Shown: positions 21,503-32,575, counted from the stretch's first letter. The stretch: 64,000 nucleotides of DNA from Mycoplasma sp. CSL7491-lung (GCF_018913965.1 NZ_JAHMHG010000002.1:62001-126000), one strand, 5' to 3'. Numbers and translations are program-made. Notes: a model not told the origin generated them from the sequence alone.

Positions 21503-22225
21503 TTACTCCTGAATATTATGATAAACTTCTTGAACATCATCGTCATCTTTTAATTTATCAATGAATTCAAATAATTTTTCTTTCTTTTCGTCATCGTATT
21601 CAACATACATATTTGGAATGTATGTAACTTCACATTGGATAAATTCACTAATCTTTAAATCTTCTTCTAATTTAGATTTAACTTCAGTAAAACTATCTGG
21701 CTCTGTTAAGATAACAAAAGTATCATCATTTGTTTCAATATTTTCAGCTCCAGCTTCTAGTGCCACCATCATTAAATCATCTTCCGAAACTAATGTTTTA
21801 GATATTTCAATTATTCCCTTTTTATCAAAAGCGTAAGGGACTTGACCTGTTTTTCCAAGTGTTGCATTTTGTTTGTTAAAATATGATTGCACATTAGATT
21901 TCGCTCTATTAACGTTATCTGTTAAAGCTAAAACCATAAATGTAGCTCCGCCACTAATTGTTGCATTAAATAACAATTCAATGAATGATTCCGAGTCTTT
22001 TGAACCTTTAGCTTTAGCAATAGCTCTTTCAATATTGTCTTTTGGCATATTTTTTGATTTAGCTTTTGAAATAGCTAATTTAAGTGTAGGATTAGTATCC
22101 GGATCTGGTCCTAACATTGCTGCTACATAGATCTCCTTAGATAATTTTTGAAAAATTTTTCCTCTAGCCGCATCTTGCGCACCTTTTCTATGTGCTATAT
22201 TTGCTGAATGTGAATGTCCTGCCAT
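21503..22225 (-). CDS. yebC: YebC/PmpR-family protein (TACO1-like)
   Basis: 240 residues with the family N-terminus MAGHSHSANIAHRKGAQDAARGKIFQKL and the GPDPDTNPTLKLAISKAKSKNMPKDNIERAI block; three-domain family fold of normal length. YebC proteins are described both as DNA-binding regulators and, more recently, as translation factors that help ribosomes through proline stretches. The protein is fully conserved in its first 80 residues. Note that the window also encodes very proline-rich surface proteins (58207-62941), but a link is speculation. It starts 13 bases after nadE, with AAAGGAG in the gap. Confidence 0.95.
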   Translation of the reverse strand: MAGHSHSANIAHRKGAQDAARGKIFQKLSKEIYVAAMLGPDPDTNPTLKLAISKAKSKNMPKDNIERAIAKAKGSKDSESFIELLFNATISGGATFMVLALTDNVNRAKSNVQSYFNKQNATLGKTGQVPYAFDKKGIIEISKTLVSEDDLMMVALEAGAENIETNDDTFVILTEPDSFTEVKSKLEEDLKISEFIQCEVTYIPNMYVEYDDEKKEKLFEFIDKLKDDDDVQEVYHNIQE

Positions 22226-22238
22226 ATTATTTCTCCTT

Positions 22239-23030
22239 TTATTTTATTTTATTTGGCTTATAAGCGCCATCTCTTTTATGTTTAGAAATTTTATGCTTAT
22301 GTTTTATTCTTTCTATTGATTCATCTTTAATATATGAATTAATTTTATCCTTATCATTTAAATGATTTATATAGTAATCAAGTTCTAAATAACTAAAACC
22401 TAACTCATCTTCATCGTTTTGTCCTTCTCAAAGCCCTGCAGATGGTTTCTTTCTTAAAATACTTTCTGGAACTCCTAGAATTTTAGCCATAAAATTAACT
22501 TCGCCCTTAGTTAACCTAGAAATGGGTAATAAGTCTGCTCCACCATCTCCATATTTTGTGAAGTAACCAATATAAACTTCATCAGCATTATCAGTACCTA
22601 AAACTAACGAATTATTTTCTTGAGCTAAAGCGTATAAAGTTGTCATTCTTAACCTAGGTTTAATGTTTGCTATAGCTAATTTATTAGAAATATTCAATTG
22701 TTTTAATTGCTCTTCAAAAACACTACTTAAATCAACTTTGATAAATTCTTGACCAAATGTTTTTTCCAATTCACTAATATGTTTTAAGTCATAATCGCTC
22801 ATTGATGATATGGGCATAACAACACCAATTGTAGTATTCGGAGCAACTAATTTAGCTAAAGAATAAGTTAATGCAGAATCAATTCCACCGCTAATACCAA
22901 CTATGAAACCAGTTGCATTGGCTCTTTTTAATTTATTTTTTAAAAACTTTTTTAAAACTTCGATATATTCTAAAGTTTTTTCTTCAGAATATATCGGAAC
23001 ATTATTATTATATGATGTTATTTTGCTCAT
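22239..23030 (-). CDS. nadE: NAD(+) synthase, ammonia-dependent
   Basis: 263 residues; PP-loop motif GISGGIDSALTYSLA at about 44-58, VGVVMPISS, RLRMTTLYALAQ, LGTDNADEVYIGYFTKYGDGGADLLPISRLTKGEV, all NadE signatures; no glutaminase domain, so ammonia is the direct amide donor. It converts nicotinate adenine dinucleotide to NAD. The TGA at 22425-22427 is Trp in GLWEGQNDEDELGFSY; the frame then runs through the conserved C-terminal helix to TAA at 22239. The ATG abuts the Nif3-like stop with no spacer, with GAGGAG inside the end of that gene. Confidence 0.95.
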
Positions 23031-23819
23031 TTATTTCTCCTCTAGAACATTATTATAAGGTAATTTCATTTTGTGTATATGCAAATTATTTATCTTGTTA
23101 AATTTAGTTCTTACAATTTCGTGTAAATGATAAGCAAAAACTTCTTCATCTAAATGAGGTATTTCTAATATATTAACATTAGTATTTTTGTATGTTATTC
23201 AATCACTTCATTTGAGATCGCTTGTTACAAATAAATCAATTTTATCTTTCATTTCTATTATTTGACCTATATAACCGCTACCGCTCAAAAAAGCAATATT
23301 ATTAAATGCTTTATCATAATCTTCTTTATCTAGATTTGTTCTAAAAGAATGTAAACCTAATTTTTGTTGTAATAAAAAAACAATTTCTTTTAATGAAGTT
23401 TTTTTATTTATTATAGCACTATACTTTGGAGAAGTATAATCAAAATATTCTTCTAAACCAATATATTTCACTATTTGATATGAAGTTCCTAATAACGAAC
23501 AATCATAATTGGTATGCATAGAATAAGAAGTTATTTGATGTTCTTTTAACTTAGAAACAATTTCCTTTTTATAAGGCGCTTTTAAAAATTCTGTTTTTTT
23601 ATCTTTTTCAAATAAAAAAGGATGATGGGTTAAAATTAAGTTACATTTTTTTTCGATTGCAAATTTTAGAACATCATTTGTTAAATCTATTGCAAATAAA
23701 ATACCTGTTATTTTTTTATGTTGTTGGGTTTTAACTGAATATCCAGAAGGATCCCATATCTCTTTATTTGATAAAGGGTACATTTTTTCAAGTTCATTGA
23801 TTAATTCTTTTAATTTCAT
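23031..23819 (-). CDS. Nif3-like dinuclear metal centre protein
   Basis: 262 residues, NIF3/DUF34 family. Motifs: WDPSGY near residue 22, AIDLTNDVL, CNLILTHHPFLF (metal-binding HH) and SMHTNYD (HTxxD), plus the C-terminal DLKWSDWI...IPHLDEE segment where the canonical motif is GHxxSE; here Gly-His is replaced by Pro-His. The fold forms a toroidal hexamer with two metals per subunit; the cellular role is unsettled in the literature. Two TGA Trp codons close to the end. It lies one base after rpoD and directly before nadE. rpoD and a Nif3-like gene adjoin in many Firmicutes. Confidence 0.85.
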
Positions 23820-23820
23820 A

Positions 23821-25317
23821 TTATGCGTGATAATCTTTTAAATTTTTACCAAATTTAGGATTATTTCTTAGTTTTCTTAATATTTTATTTTCAATTTGTC
23901 TAATTCTTTCTTTAGAAACATTGTTTCTAGAAACTGCCAATTCTTCTAAAGAATGTACTCTATAACGATTACCATCTTTATCATAGCCAACACCATAACG
24001 TTTACAAATTAATTCTTTTTCATCCTCTTCTAATGTTTCATCTATCATTTTTAAAATTAAATCAGATAACTCTTCATGAGCTGAAAAATCAACTGGTCCA
24101 ATTGTGTTTTCGTCTTTAATAAAATCACTAAATGAAGAATCGTTTTCTTTACCAACTTGCTTATCAAGAGAAATTGGATCAATATTAATTTTTTTAATGT
24201 ACGCTACTTTATCAGCTGTAAAATCATTATTTCCAGCGATTTTATTAATTTCATCAGCTATTTCTTTATCCGATGGTTCGTAGCCTAAATTATGTTGAAG
24301 TTCGCGTTCTATTTTAGAAACTTTGTTAATTGTCTCAACCATATGAACAGGAACTCTAATAGTTCTAGCTTGATCAGCTACCGCGCGCGTAATCGCTTGT
24401 CTAATTCATCATGTTGCGTAGGTTGAAAATTTAAAACCTTTTGAAACATCAAATTTTTGAACAGCTTTCATTATACCTTGATTTCCTTCTGAAATTAAAT
24501 CTATAAAAGAAAGCCCTCTATTTTTGTATTTTTTAGCATTATTGATAACTAGACGTAAATTACGTAATACTAATTTATCTCTAGCTCTTTTTCCTCTAAA
24601 TCCACCTTTTTCTATTTGACGACAAATTTCAGCTTCCTCTTCATCGGTTAAAAGATTACCATATTTACCGATTCAACGCATATATCATTTAACAATATCA
24701 TTTGTTTCTGTTAATTTATTTGCTAAGTTACTTGTTTTTTTATTTTCTGTTTCTAATAATATAGATTGGTTAGGATCAAAATTCAAATCTAAATCAAAAT
24801 CTTCATCATCCGATGATGAGTATAAATCATCATCTTCTTGTTCTTCTTCGGAATCTTCGTCTTCTTCAGAATCTATTTCATCATTGTCATCATTAGAATA
24901 ATCGTACTCTGTCTTTTCATCATCTGAAGAATCTATTTCTTCATCATCTTCAAACAAATCAGGATCTAGTTCATCGTTTTCTGAATCAAAATCAAGCTCA
25001 TTTTCTTCAGAATCTTCATTAAATTCTAAAGTTTTTTTATCTTTATTTTTTGATAATTTTTTAGTATTATTTTCTAATTCTTTTGATCATGTATTATCAA
25101 TTAGTTCATCATCACCTTGATCAACTTTATTACTAATGATTTTATGCTCCATAAGAACTTCAAAAAATTCGGTAATACCGTCATACTCGTCATCTTGTGA
25201 TATACTTAGTTTTCTTTTATCTAAGATATCAAAAACTTCTTCTTGAGTAAAAAAAGTTTTCTTTTTTCTCTTTAACTCTTGTTTTAAAATGTCAATTACT
25301 AAATCATAATTATTCAT
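23821..25317 (-). CDS. rpoD: RNA polymerase primary sigma factor
   Basis: 498 residues. Regions 2-4 are complete: [20 protein letters not shown] (2.1), [20 protein letters not shown] (2.3-2.4, with both Trp of the -10 melting motif, from TGA codons), [22 protein letters not shown] (3.0), and the region 4 helix-turn-helix [22 protein letters not shown]. Region 1.1 is recognisable in the first 70 residues, followed by an acidic Asp/Glu/Ser low-complexity spacer at about residues 95-175. This is the only sigma factor seen here. It starts 1 base after the dnaG stop codon in the glyS-dnaG-rpoD operon, with AAAAGGAGAATAAA as Shine-Dalgarno inside the dnaG end. Confidence 0.96.
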
Positions 25318-25318
25318 T

Positions 25319-27322
25319 TTATTCTCCTTTTGGCTTTTTCTTATTAATGGTTGTTTTTACGTTTCTTGATTTGTAAGCTCTTATTAAATCAATTTGAGAC
25401 ATATCAATATTAGCCATATTATTTTTATTTTTTGATATGAATTCATTAGTAAATGCTCTTATTAATGGATCTAAACTAATTTCTCATTCTTCGTCATTTG
25501 AATTTAATTCTTTTTTAATTCTTTTTGAATATTCTTCAAAAAAGGAATTTATAGAAGTTTGATCTATATTAGAGTTTTTATTTTTTAAGTATATTAATTG
25601 TGAAAAAATATTTTTTAAATCATTTAAAACTTCTTCTTTTTTTATCCTAATAATATTCTTTATATTACTACTTACTTCAAAATCATCTTCTAGACTATCT
25701 AAAAAATTTTCTGAGTTATCACTTTGTTTGTGCATTTGTTGTATCTTAGTATATATATTTTTATATAATTCATGTTTCAAAAAGAAAAATCTATTATCTG
25801 ATTGGTCGATTTTATCATTGATATACTTATTTTCTAACATATATATCAAAAATTTAATCTGTATATTATTATTAATTGTTTTGCTTAAAAGATTTATTGA
25901 ATTATTATCGATATATTTATTATTAATAAAATTATTATTTGAAGATCTTAGATTTTGTTCGTTAAATTCAGCAGGCACATAATTAGGTATCAAGTAATTT
26001 TCGTCTAAAGGAATTGTATTTTCAAGATAAGTATCATCTTTTAGTTCGTATTCAACATCATTTTTCTTAACTTCAATTTTATAATCATATGATTTATAAA
26101 AATTATTAATTATATAATCAGAAAATTTTTCTGGTAAATATTGTAAAAACTCTATAATATCATTTTCAAAATTTTGTAAACTACTGAAATCTCTATTATC
26201 CATTAGTCTATTTTTATTTATAAAATGCTCATAAATAAAATCTAAAGAATTTTTAGTATTTTCTAAAAGTTCTAAAATTTTATTTTTACCATATTGTTTA
26301 AAAATTTCATCCGGATCTTTATTATAAGTATTTATAATAACATCTACATCATGGACTCCGTGTTTATACAATGATAGTATTGATTTCAATGATGCACTTA
26401 TCCCTGCCTGATCATTGTCCAAAAATAACTTTATTTTATAACTTTTAATATTAAATATATGATTTTCACTAAGTGACGTACCCATTAATGCCACAACATT
26501 TTTAACACCAGATTTATAAAGTGCAATTACATCAAAAAAACCTTCTACAATAATAATTTCTTTTTTTGCTTTTATAAATTCTTTTGCATTATGAAAATTA
26601 TATAAAATTTTAGACTTTTTGAATAATTTAGTTTCAGGTGAATTGATGTATTTACTTTTGATTTTAGGATCTAAAGTTCTACCACTAAAACCAACAACTT
26701 TACCGTTATTATCACGTATAGCAAATGTTATCCTGTTTTTAAAAAAATTATACAAATCGCTATTTAGAAGACCAGCATCTATCATTTCTTTTTCGGAATA
26801 ATGTAATTTATTGGTTAGATAATCAGATAAATCAGATTCTCTTGAATAACCTAAATCAAAAGTATTTAATAAATCAAAATTATTTACTTGTCTCTCATTT
26901 AAAAATTTTTGAGCACTTTCAAATTTTAATAATTGTGTCTTTAAAAAAGTGTTTGCGGCATCCAAAAGTTCAAATAAATTTAATTCTTCATTTGAAAAGG
27001 TGGATAAAGGATTAAATTTATAACTAGAAAAATCGTAAGTATATCCGATCATTTCTGCTAAAAATTCCAATGCTTCTACGAAATTTTTACCCGTTTTTTT
27101 CATAACAAAAGTTAGTGAATTTCCGCTTTCTCCACAAGAAAAACATTTATAAATATTTTTTTGCGGCGAAACACTAAAACTCGGGTTACTATCAGAATGA
27201 AAAGGACAAAGTGCGGAATAATTATTCCCTTTTCGTTTAAGAGCAAGGAAATTAGACACAACATTTACAATATTTGAGTTCGAAATTATTTCATTAACAA
27301 TTTCGTTTGGAATTGTCGCCAT
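25319..27322 (-). CDS. dnaG: DNA primase DnaG
   Basis: 667 residues. CHC2 zinc ribbon with Cys39, His42, Cys60 and Cys63 (CPFH...CFSC); catalytic core with DxGLL-type segments; TOPRIM domain from about 254 with IIVEGFFDVIAL (Glu260) and LFLDNDQAG (Asp302, Asp304). A long, Asn- and Lys-rich C-terminal region replaces the usual DnaB-binding domain and is poorly conserved in appearance. The last 53 codons follow a TGA Trp (NDEEWEISLDP). The enzyme makes RNA primers on the lagging strand with DnaB, whose gene is in the neighbouring operon. It follows glyS by 23 bases with AAAAAGGAG. Confidence 0.95.
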
Positions 27323-27345
27323 TTAATTAAACTCCTTTTTAAGTT

Positions 27346-28704
27346 TTATAAATATTTAGTAATATCATCGATAGAAATTCTAATTTGTTCCATTGTATCT
27401 CTATTTCTTAATGTGATTGTGTTATCTTCTAATGTTTGATAATCTATAGTCGCACATCAATATGTACCTATTGCATCTTGACGTCTATATCTTTTACCAA
27501 TAGAACCAGCATCATCGTAGCTTACGCTAATTCCTTTTTCTAGCAATTTGTTATAAAGCTCAATAGCAGGTTGAGAAATTTTTTTCATCAAAGGCAAAAT
27601 AGCCAATTTAAATGGCGAAATTTCTATAGGAAATTTTAATACAACTCTTTCATCATTTTCTAATGTTTCGATACTATAAGCATCTGAAATTACAGCCAAC
27701 ATTAAGCGATCTAATCCTATACTTGGTTCAATTACATATGGTGTTATTTTTTTATTTGTTTGCGGATCTAAATAATCTAACGATTCACCAGTCGCTTCAG
27801 AATGAGACTTTAAATCAAAATCAGTTCTATTTGCAACACCTAATAATTCGCCTCATCCAAAAGGAAATTTAAATTCAATATCACTTGTTGCTGTTGAATA
27901 ATGTGAAAGTTCTGATTCATCATGCTTTCTTAATCTAATACTTTCTTCTTTAATTCCTATTTTTTTAACAAAATTTCATGCTTTATTTATATAATAATCA
28001 AATCATTTGTTAGCTTCGTCAGGATGTGTAAAAAATTCAAGTTCCATTTGTTCGAACTCTCTAGTCCTAAAAATAAAATTACCAGGTGTAACTTCATTTC
28101 TAAAACTCTTACCAATCTGTCCAATACCAAAAGGTAATTTAGATCTTGAAGTTCTCAAAACATTTTTAAAGTTAACAAAAATACCTTGAGCTGTCTCCGG
28201 TCTTAAATAAACAACAGATTTTTCGCCTTCAACTACACCCTGATGAGTTTGAAACATCAAATTAAATTTTCTTATTTCTGACCAATCTGTTTTTGAACCC
28301 TCATATTCAGGTAAATTTTTTACTAAAAAATCTCTCATTTCGTCGTTAGACATTTTTTCTGGTATTATATTTTCATCAATTTCTTGAATCAATTTATCTG
28401 CACGATATCTTTTTTGATTGACTTTATTTTCAATAAGTGGGTCACTAAAATTACCAACATGACCGCTGGTAACTCAAACATTTGGATTCATTAAAATTTT
28501 AGAATCAATCAAATGATTATTAGACTCTTTAGTAATAAATTCTAACTTTCAAGCACGCGCAATATTATCTTTTAATAAAGAACCTAACGGTCCATAATCC
28601 CATGTATTTGACAATCCTCCGTATATTTCACTACCTTGGAAAACAAAACCAAAATTTTTGAGATGATTTACTATTTCTAACATTTTTTCTCTTTTTATAG
28701 CCAT
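27346..28704 (-). CDS. glyS: Glycyl-tRNA synthetase (single-chain, alpha2 type)
   Basis: 452 residues, the eukaryote/archaea-like homodimeric GlyRS used by mollicutes. Class II motif 1 region [23 protein letters not shown] at the start, motif 2 in [25 protein letters not shown], and motif 3 near the C-terminus (the GLDR-like [13 protein letters not shown]), then the anticodon-binding domain ending [10 protein letters not shown]. Four or more TGA Trp codons. The ATG is preceded, only 7 bases away, by a TATAAT, so the transcript would begin at or next to the start codon. It heads a seven-gene operon (glyS-dnaG-rpoD-nif3-nadE-yebC-ZIP). Confidence 0.93.
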
Positions 28705-28711
28705 AATATTT

Positions 28712-28756
28712 ATTATACCAAATTTTTAAAATGCTTTTTGGGAAATTTGGTATAAT
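28712..28756. promoter_or_regulatory. Mirrored bidirectional promoter (14-bp inverted repeat)
   Basis: A perfect 14-bp inverted repeat, arms 28712-28725 and 28743-28756, places the sequence AAATTTGGTATAAT on each strand, i.e. an extended -10 element (TGGTATAAT) pointing both ways. Leftward it starts glyS with almost no leader; rightward it would start a short RNA at about 28763 that meets the terminator at 28797-28833. Confidence 0.6.
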
Positions 28757-28836
28757 TCTCCACTTTTAAAAACCCATAATAGCTAAACAAAAAATATAAA
28801 AAATAACAGGGTAAAGGCTCCCTATTATTTTTTATA
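28757..28836 (+). ncRNA. Putative short rightward RNA
   Basis: Between the rightward -10 box ending at 28756 and the terminator at 28797-28833 there is no reading frame. A transcript of about 70-75 nt is predicted. ATAATAG near 28783 could pair with CTATTAT in the terminator arm, an alternative fold. No match to a known RNA family that I recognise. Confidence 0.3.
28797..28833. terminator. Bidirectional terminator before the glyS promoter
   Basis: AAAATAACAGGG pairs with CCCTATTATTTT around TAAAGGCT, T runs on both strands. It serves the leftward gene at 28847-30331 and would also end a rightward RNA from the mirrored promoter. Confidence 0.75.
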
Positions 28837-28846
28837 TTATATTTAA

Positions 28847-30331
28847 TTATGCTAATGTAGGTACATATCCTAATCAAAGCATGAAAACTAATGTTATTAA
28901 AACTCCAAATGCTAATGAAATTAATAATACCGATCAGAATAAGAACGAATCACTCTCATTTACATAAATTTCTTTTGTTTTTACAATAGTTTCTTGTTTT
29001 ACACTATTTGAATAATCAGTAAATACTAATAAATGATCTTTATTAGAAACTCTTTGAGCAACAAAAGCATATGAGTAATCTTTTTCTTCGACAAAAGCCA
29101 CATATTTTCTATTGTAGATAACAAAAGAAATTTCTTGTGATAATCTAATATTTTCGCCATTTTCTAATTGTACATATACAAAATTTTCAGGTGCATGCGC
29201 AACATCTTCTCTTGCAAATATTTTTGTCGATAATCTACTAGTTGATTTTGTTAAAGACTCTATAATTAATTTTAATAATTTTGTCTTTTTAACATCTTCA
29301 TTATAATATTCTTTCAACTCTTTAGCAACTGATAACGAATAAGATAGTTCGTTTTTAATATCTTGTCTATCTTGAATTGAAGTTATTTTCTCTTCAACTA
29401 CTTTATCTGAAATTTTTTCTAATTTGTTAGCAAAAACAGCTAATGACTCTAATTGTTCTTCTTTTGAAAGGTCTCTAATATAGTGATATTTAATTAAATC
29501 ATTATCATTTGTATAAATTTCTTTTACGACTTCAACTGGTACTTCTTTAATTACTTCAACTTCTTTTACGACTTCAACCGGTACTTCTTTAATTACTTCA
29601 ACTTCTTTTACGACTTCAACCGGTACTTCTTTAATTACTTCAACTTCTTTTACGACTTCAACCGGTACTTCTTTAATTACTTCTCTAACTTCTACTTCTT
29701 TTTTAACTTCAACATTATCATAAGATTCAGCTCTTGCTTTTAATATTTCAATTTCTCTTTGTAAAGCAGCTTTGTCTGAATTTGTATCATTTAATTTTGC
29801 AAGTAATACAGAAACTTCATGTGAATCTACGTTTTTGCTTTGTAATAAAAGTTGTAATTCCTCAATTTGTTTTTGTAATTTTTCAATTTGAATATCTTTA
29901 GGGTTTTTCTTTCTTTCAATAACAAAATCGTCATCAGCAGGGAAATAAGTTTCATGATCACGTAAAACTTTAAAATCAACAATTTCTCTTAAGTATTTTC
30001 CAGCTTCTTCATAATTTCTTAAACCAGTTTTTTGATCAACATTAAATTCTCTAAGAATATCAGATTCATCAACGTTACCATCGTATCTTTCAGTATTAAC
30101 TTCAAATTCAAAAATTCCATCTTCGTTTTTTTCAGAAATAAAAAGACCACCAAAAACTTTTTTTTCAGTTTGAAAATAAGTAGCACAATCGTATCCTAAT
30201 TCTAAGAATCAATTCATAGCATCTTTACGTGTTTTAAATAACGCTAAAGCAGATTTAACTTTTGGGTGTTTTAAAGCTCACGGATAATTTTTATCATTGC
30301 TTGGCTTATATAAACATAATAAACGTTTCAT
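28847..30331 (-). CDS. Tail-anchored coiled-coil protein with 14-residue repeats
   Basis: 494 residues, no signal peptide. The N-terminal 120 residues (MKRLLCLYKPSNDKNYPWALKH, LFKTRKDAMNWFLELG) form a compact domain, perhaps like DUF2188, which I cannot name firmly. A coiled coil follows (IEKLQKQIEELQLLLQ; AALQREIEILKARAE), then four tandem copies of KEVPVEVVKEVEVI, a helical segment, and a single C-terminal membrane helix VLLISLAFGVLITLVFMLWLGY ending six residues before the stop. This suggests a cytoplasmic protein attached by its tail, perhaps a scaffold or cytoskeletal element. The start follows AGAGGAAAAAAT. Several TGA Trp codons. It has its own terminator; no functional partner adjoins. 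Confidence 0.8.
29521..29683 (-). repeat. Tandem 42-bp in-frame repeats (four copies)
   Basis: Copies begin at 29521, 29563, 29605 and 29647; the inner ones are identical and the outer ones differ by a few bases. Each encodes 14 residues of VEVVKEVEVIKEVP type, so copy-number change keeps the frame and lengthens or shortens the rod. Confidence 0.9.
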
Positions 30332-30467
30332 ATTTTTTCCTCTTTTAATAAATTTTAATTATATTTTTAATCTTGATTGGGATATTTTTTAAGAGATTAT
30401 TCTTAATAAATAATCTTGTAATTATTATACATTTTTTGTAACTTAAAATAAGTGAAAAAATAAAAAT

Positions 30468-30506
30468 AAATATAAGCGCTATATATTTATCGATAAATAG
30501 CACTTT
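30468..30506 (-). terminator. Terminator of tdk
   Basis: AGCGCTAT (30475-30482) pairs with ATAGCACT (30497-30504) with one G-U, and inner TTTATCGATAAA can extend the stem; AT-rich tail on the minus strand. Confidence 0.65.
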
Positions 30507-31091
30507 TTACTTTTTAAAATAAGTATCATTTTTTTGTTTCTCACCAATAATATGGCATTTTCTACATCTAGGTTCGTATTCGGAGTCTCCTAACAAATTT
30601 AATTCGCTATTAATTTCTTTACGGAAAGAAAATGCCGCATCAGACTTACATACTAAACAAACAGCTTTTAATTTAGTCACATAATCGGCAATAGCCAATA
30701 GATGTGGAGTAACACCAAACGGTCTTCGCATAAAATCCATATCTAAACCGCTTATTATTACCCTAACTCCATTTAAAACTAAAAAATCTATTACTTCATA
30801 AATTCCATCATCAACAAAATTTATTTCATCAATAGCAACAGACTTAACACTAGAGTCTCAATTATCTAGTATCTCCTTTGCTTTTTCAATTACAATAGCA
30901 TCCGTTTTTGCCCCGGTTCTGCTAACAACCATAGTTTCGCTGAATCTATTATCAAAACGAGGTTTAAAAACTAAAGTTTTTATTCCTGCAATTTCTAAAA
31001 TTTTTAATCTTTTTAATAATTCTGCACTTTTTCCAGAAAACATTGGGCCGGTGATAATTTCCAACGTTCCCTCAGGTTTTTTTAAAAACAT
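30507..31091 (-). CDS. tdk: Thymidine kinase
   Basis: 194 residues, type II (TK1-like). P-loop GPMFSGKSAELL at 15-26, FKPRFDNRF, IDEINF (DExx, Walker B), GLDMDFMRRPFG (lasso loop), and the zinc-binding CLVC ... CRKC pairs. It phosphorylates thymidine and deoxyuridine; essential where dTMP comes from salvage. Two TGA Trp codons (LDNWDSSVKS). The start follows AGGAGTAAAT. It is divergent from the deoxynucleoside kinase pair at 31233-32566, so the nucleoside salvage genes are clustered. Confidence 0.95.
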
Positions 31092-31232
31092 ATTTACTCC
31101 TAAATAATAATTATAATGTTCTATTATTTTAAAACTATTTAAATAAATAAAAAGAAATAAAAAAATTTTTTCAAAAATTCATATTATTTTTTTGTTATAC
31201 TAATATTTCAATAAAAATATCCGGAGGTATTG

Positions 31233-31904
31233 ATGGTTATTGGAATTAGCGGAATGATAAGTAGTGGTAAAAGTACTTTGACAAAAAAATTAACAAAATT
31301 TTACAAAAATTCTCTATTACTTGAAGAATTTGAAGAGAACGATGAGGTTTTTAATCAATTTTTAGAGTGATTATATTCAAAAAGAGAAAATTTGACAATG
31401 GGGTTTCAAGCGTACGTAATTGAAAATCATACAACAAAATTAAATGAGATAATAGATAAATTTTATGAATTAAATTATTCAATGGATAAAAACCATATAT
31501 TTTTAGATAGATTTAGCATAGAGCATTACATATTTGCATCAGTTATACTCTCTAAAAAAGGCGATAACTATTTAAAGGGGTATGATGCTATGTTTAATAA
31601 CTTAATAAAAAATAGGGAGACCCCTGATTTAGCAATTTATTTAGATTTAGATTATTCGACATTTGAAAAAAGACTATTTAAAAGAGGTAGAGAAGTAGAG
31701 ATAAATCACTATTCTGAAAATATAGAATACTTCAAAAGTCTTTTTGCACTTTACAGGAAAACTTTCGAAAAACAAGCTAAAAAATATAATTTGAATTACG
31801 TGATAATAGATACTAAAAACTTAAATGAAGAAGAGGTTTTTAACAAAACAATTGAAATAATCGAAAAACATAAAAATAAATTAATTTTAGAAAGAAAGAA
31901 ATAA
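31233..31904 (+). CDS. Deoxynucleoside kinase, paralog 1
   Basis: 223 residues. P-loop GISGMISSGKSTL at residues 4-16, ERS/DRF-type motif FLDRFSIEH, LIKNRETPDLAIYLDLDYSTFEKRLFKRGREVE (the lid region RGRxxE) and PxxVIDT near the end: the dCK/dGK family of deoxynucleoside kinases. It supplies dNMPs from imported deoxynucleosides; substrate choice among dA, dG and dC cannot be set from sequence alone. The start follows GGAGGTATTG. Its stop overlaps the start of paralog 2 (TAATG), so the two are translated together. Confidence 0.9.
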
Positions 31905-32566
31905 TGGTTATATCTGTAAGCGGAATGATAGGTAGCGGAAAAAGCACTTTATCAAAACTTTTAAATAAAAAATATAAAAACTCTGTTTTATTGGAAGAAT
32001 TTAGTGAAAATGATGAAATTTTTAACAAATATTTAGAATGAATTTATTCACAAAAGCCAAATATTGATTTATCTTTTCAAGCATATATCACTGAATCCTT
32101 AGAAAATTCATTTAATATTGCTAATAAAAAATTTTTAAACAAAAATTCACATAAGGATACACATATATTTTTAGATAGGTTTAATATTGAGCATATAATT
32201 TTTGCAATCGTCACACTTTCAAAAAAAGAATCTAGATACCTAAAAGCTTTTTTAGAAATGTCTGAGCATTTAATAAATTTAGATAATAATCCTGATCTTG
32301 CAATTTTTCTTGATATTAATTTTAAAAATGTTGAAAATAGAATTTTAAAAAGAGGAAGAAAAGTTGAAATAGATAATTTTAATAAAAATTTTGAATATTT
32401 TTTTGAATTACATTCTATTTATAAAAAGGAATTTATTAATTTAACCACAAAATATAAAATACCATATGTAATAATAGATACTAATGAATTGAGCGAAGAT
32501 GAAGTTTTTGATAAATCTATTAATATAATCGAAAATTTTGATTTTAGTAAATCAAGAAGAAATTAA
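31904..32566 (+). CDS. Deoxynucleoside kinase, paralog 2
   Basis: 220 residues, clearly a tandem duplicate of the preceding gene: VISVSGMIGSGKSTLSKLL, LLEEFSENDEIFNKYLEWIYS, FLDRFNIEH, LDNNPDLAIFLDI and ILKRGRKVEIDN align residue by residue. Divergence is substantial (roughly half the positions by eye), so the duplication is old and the two probably differ in substrate or form a heterodimer, as lactobacillus dAK/dGK subunits do. It starts on the TAATG overlap without its own strong Shine-Dalgarno. A terminator follows 9 bases after the stop. Confidence 0.9.
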
Positions 32567-32575
32567 TATTTTGTT

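Noticed and set aside
29521..29683. CRISPR-like regular repeats
   Set aside because: The 42-bp units are directly adjacent without unique spacers, lie inside a coding frame and encode a 14-residue protein repeat; no cas genes are present.
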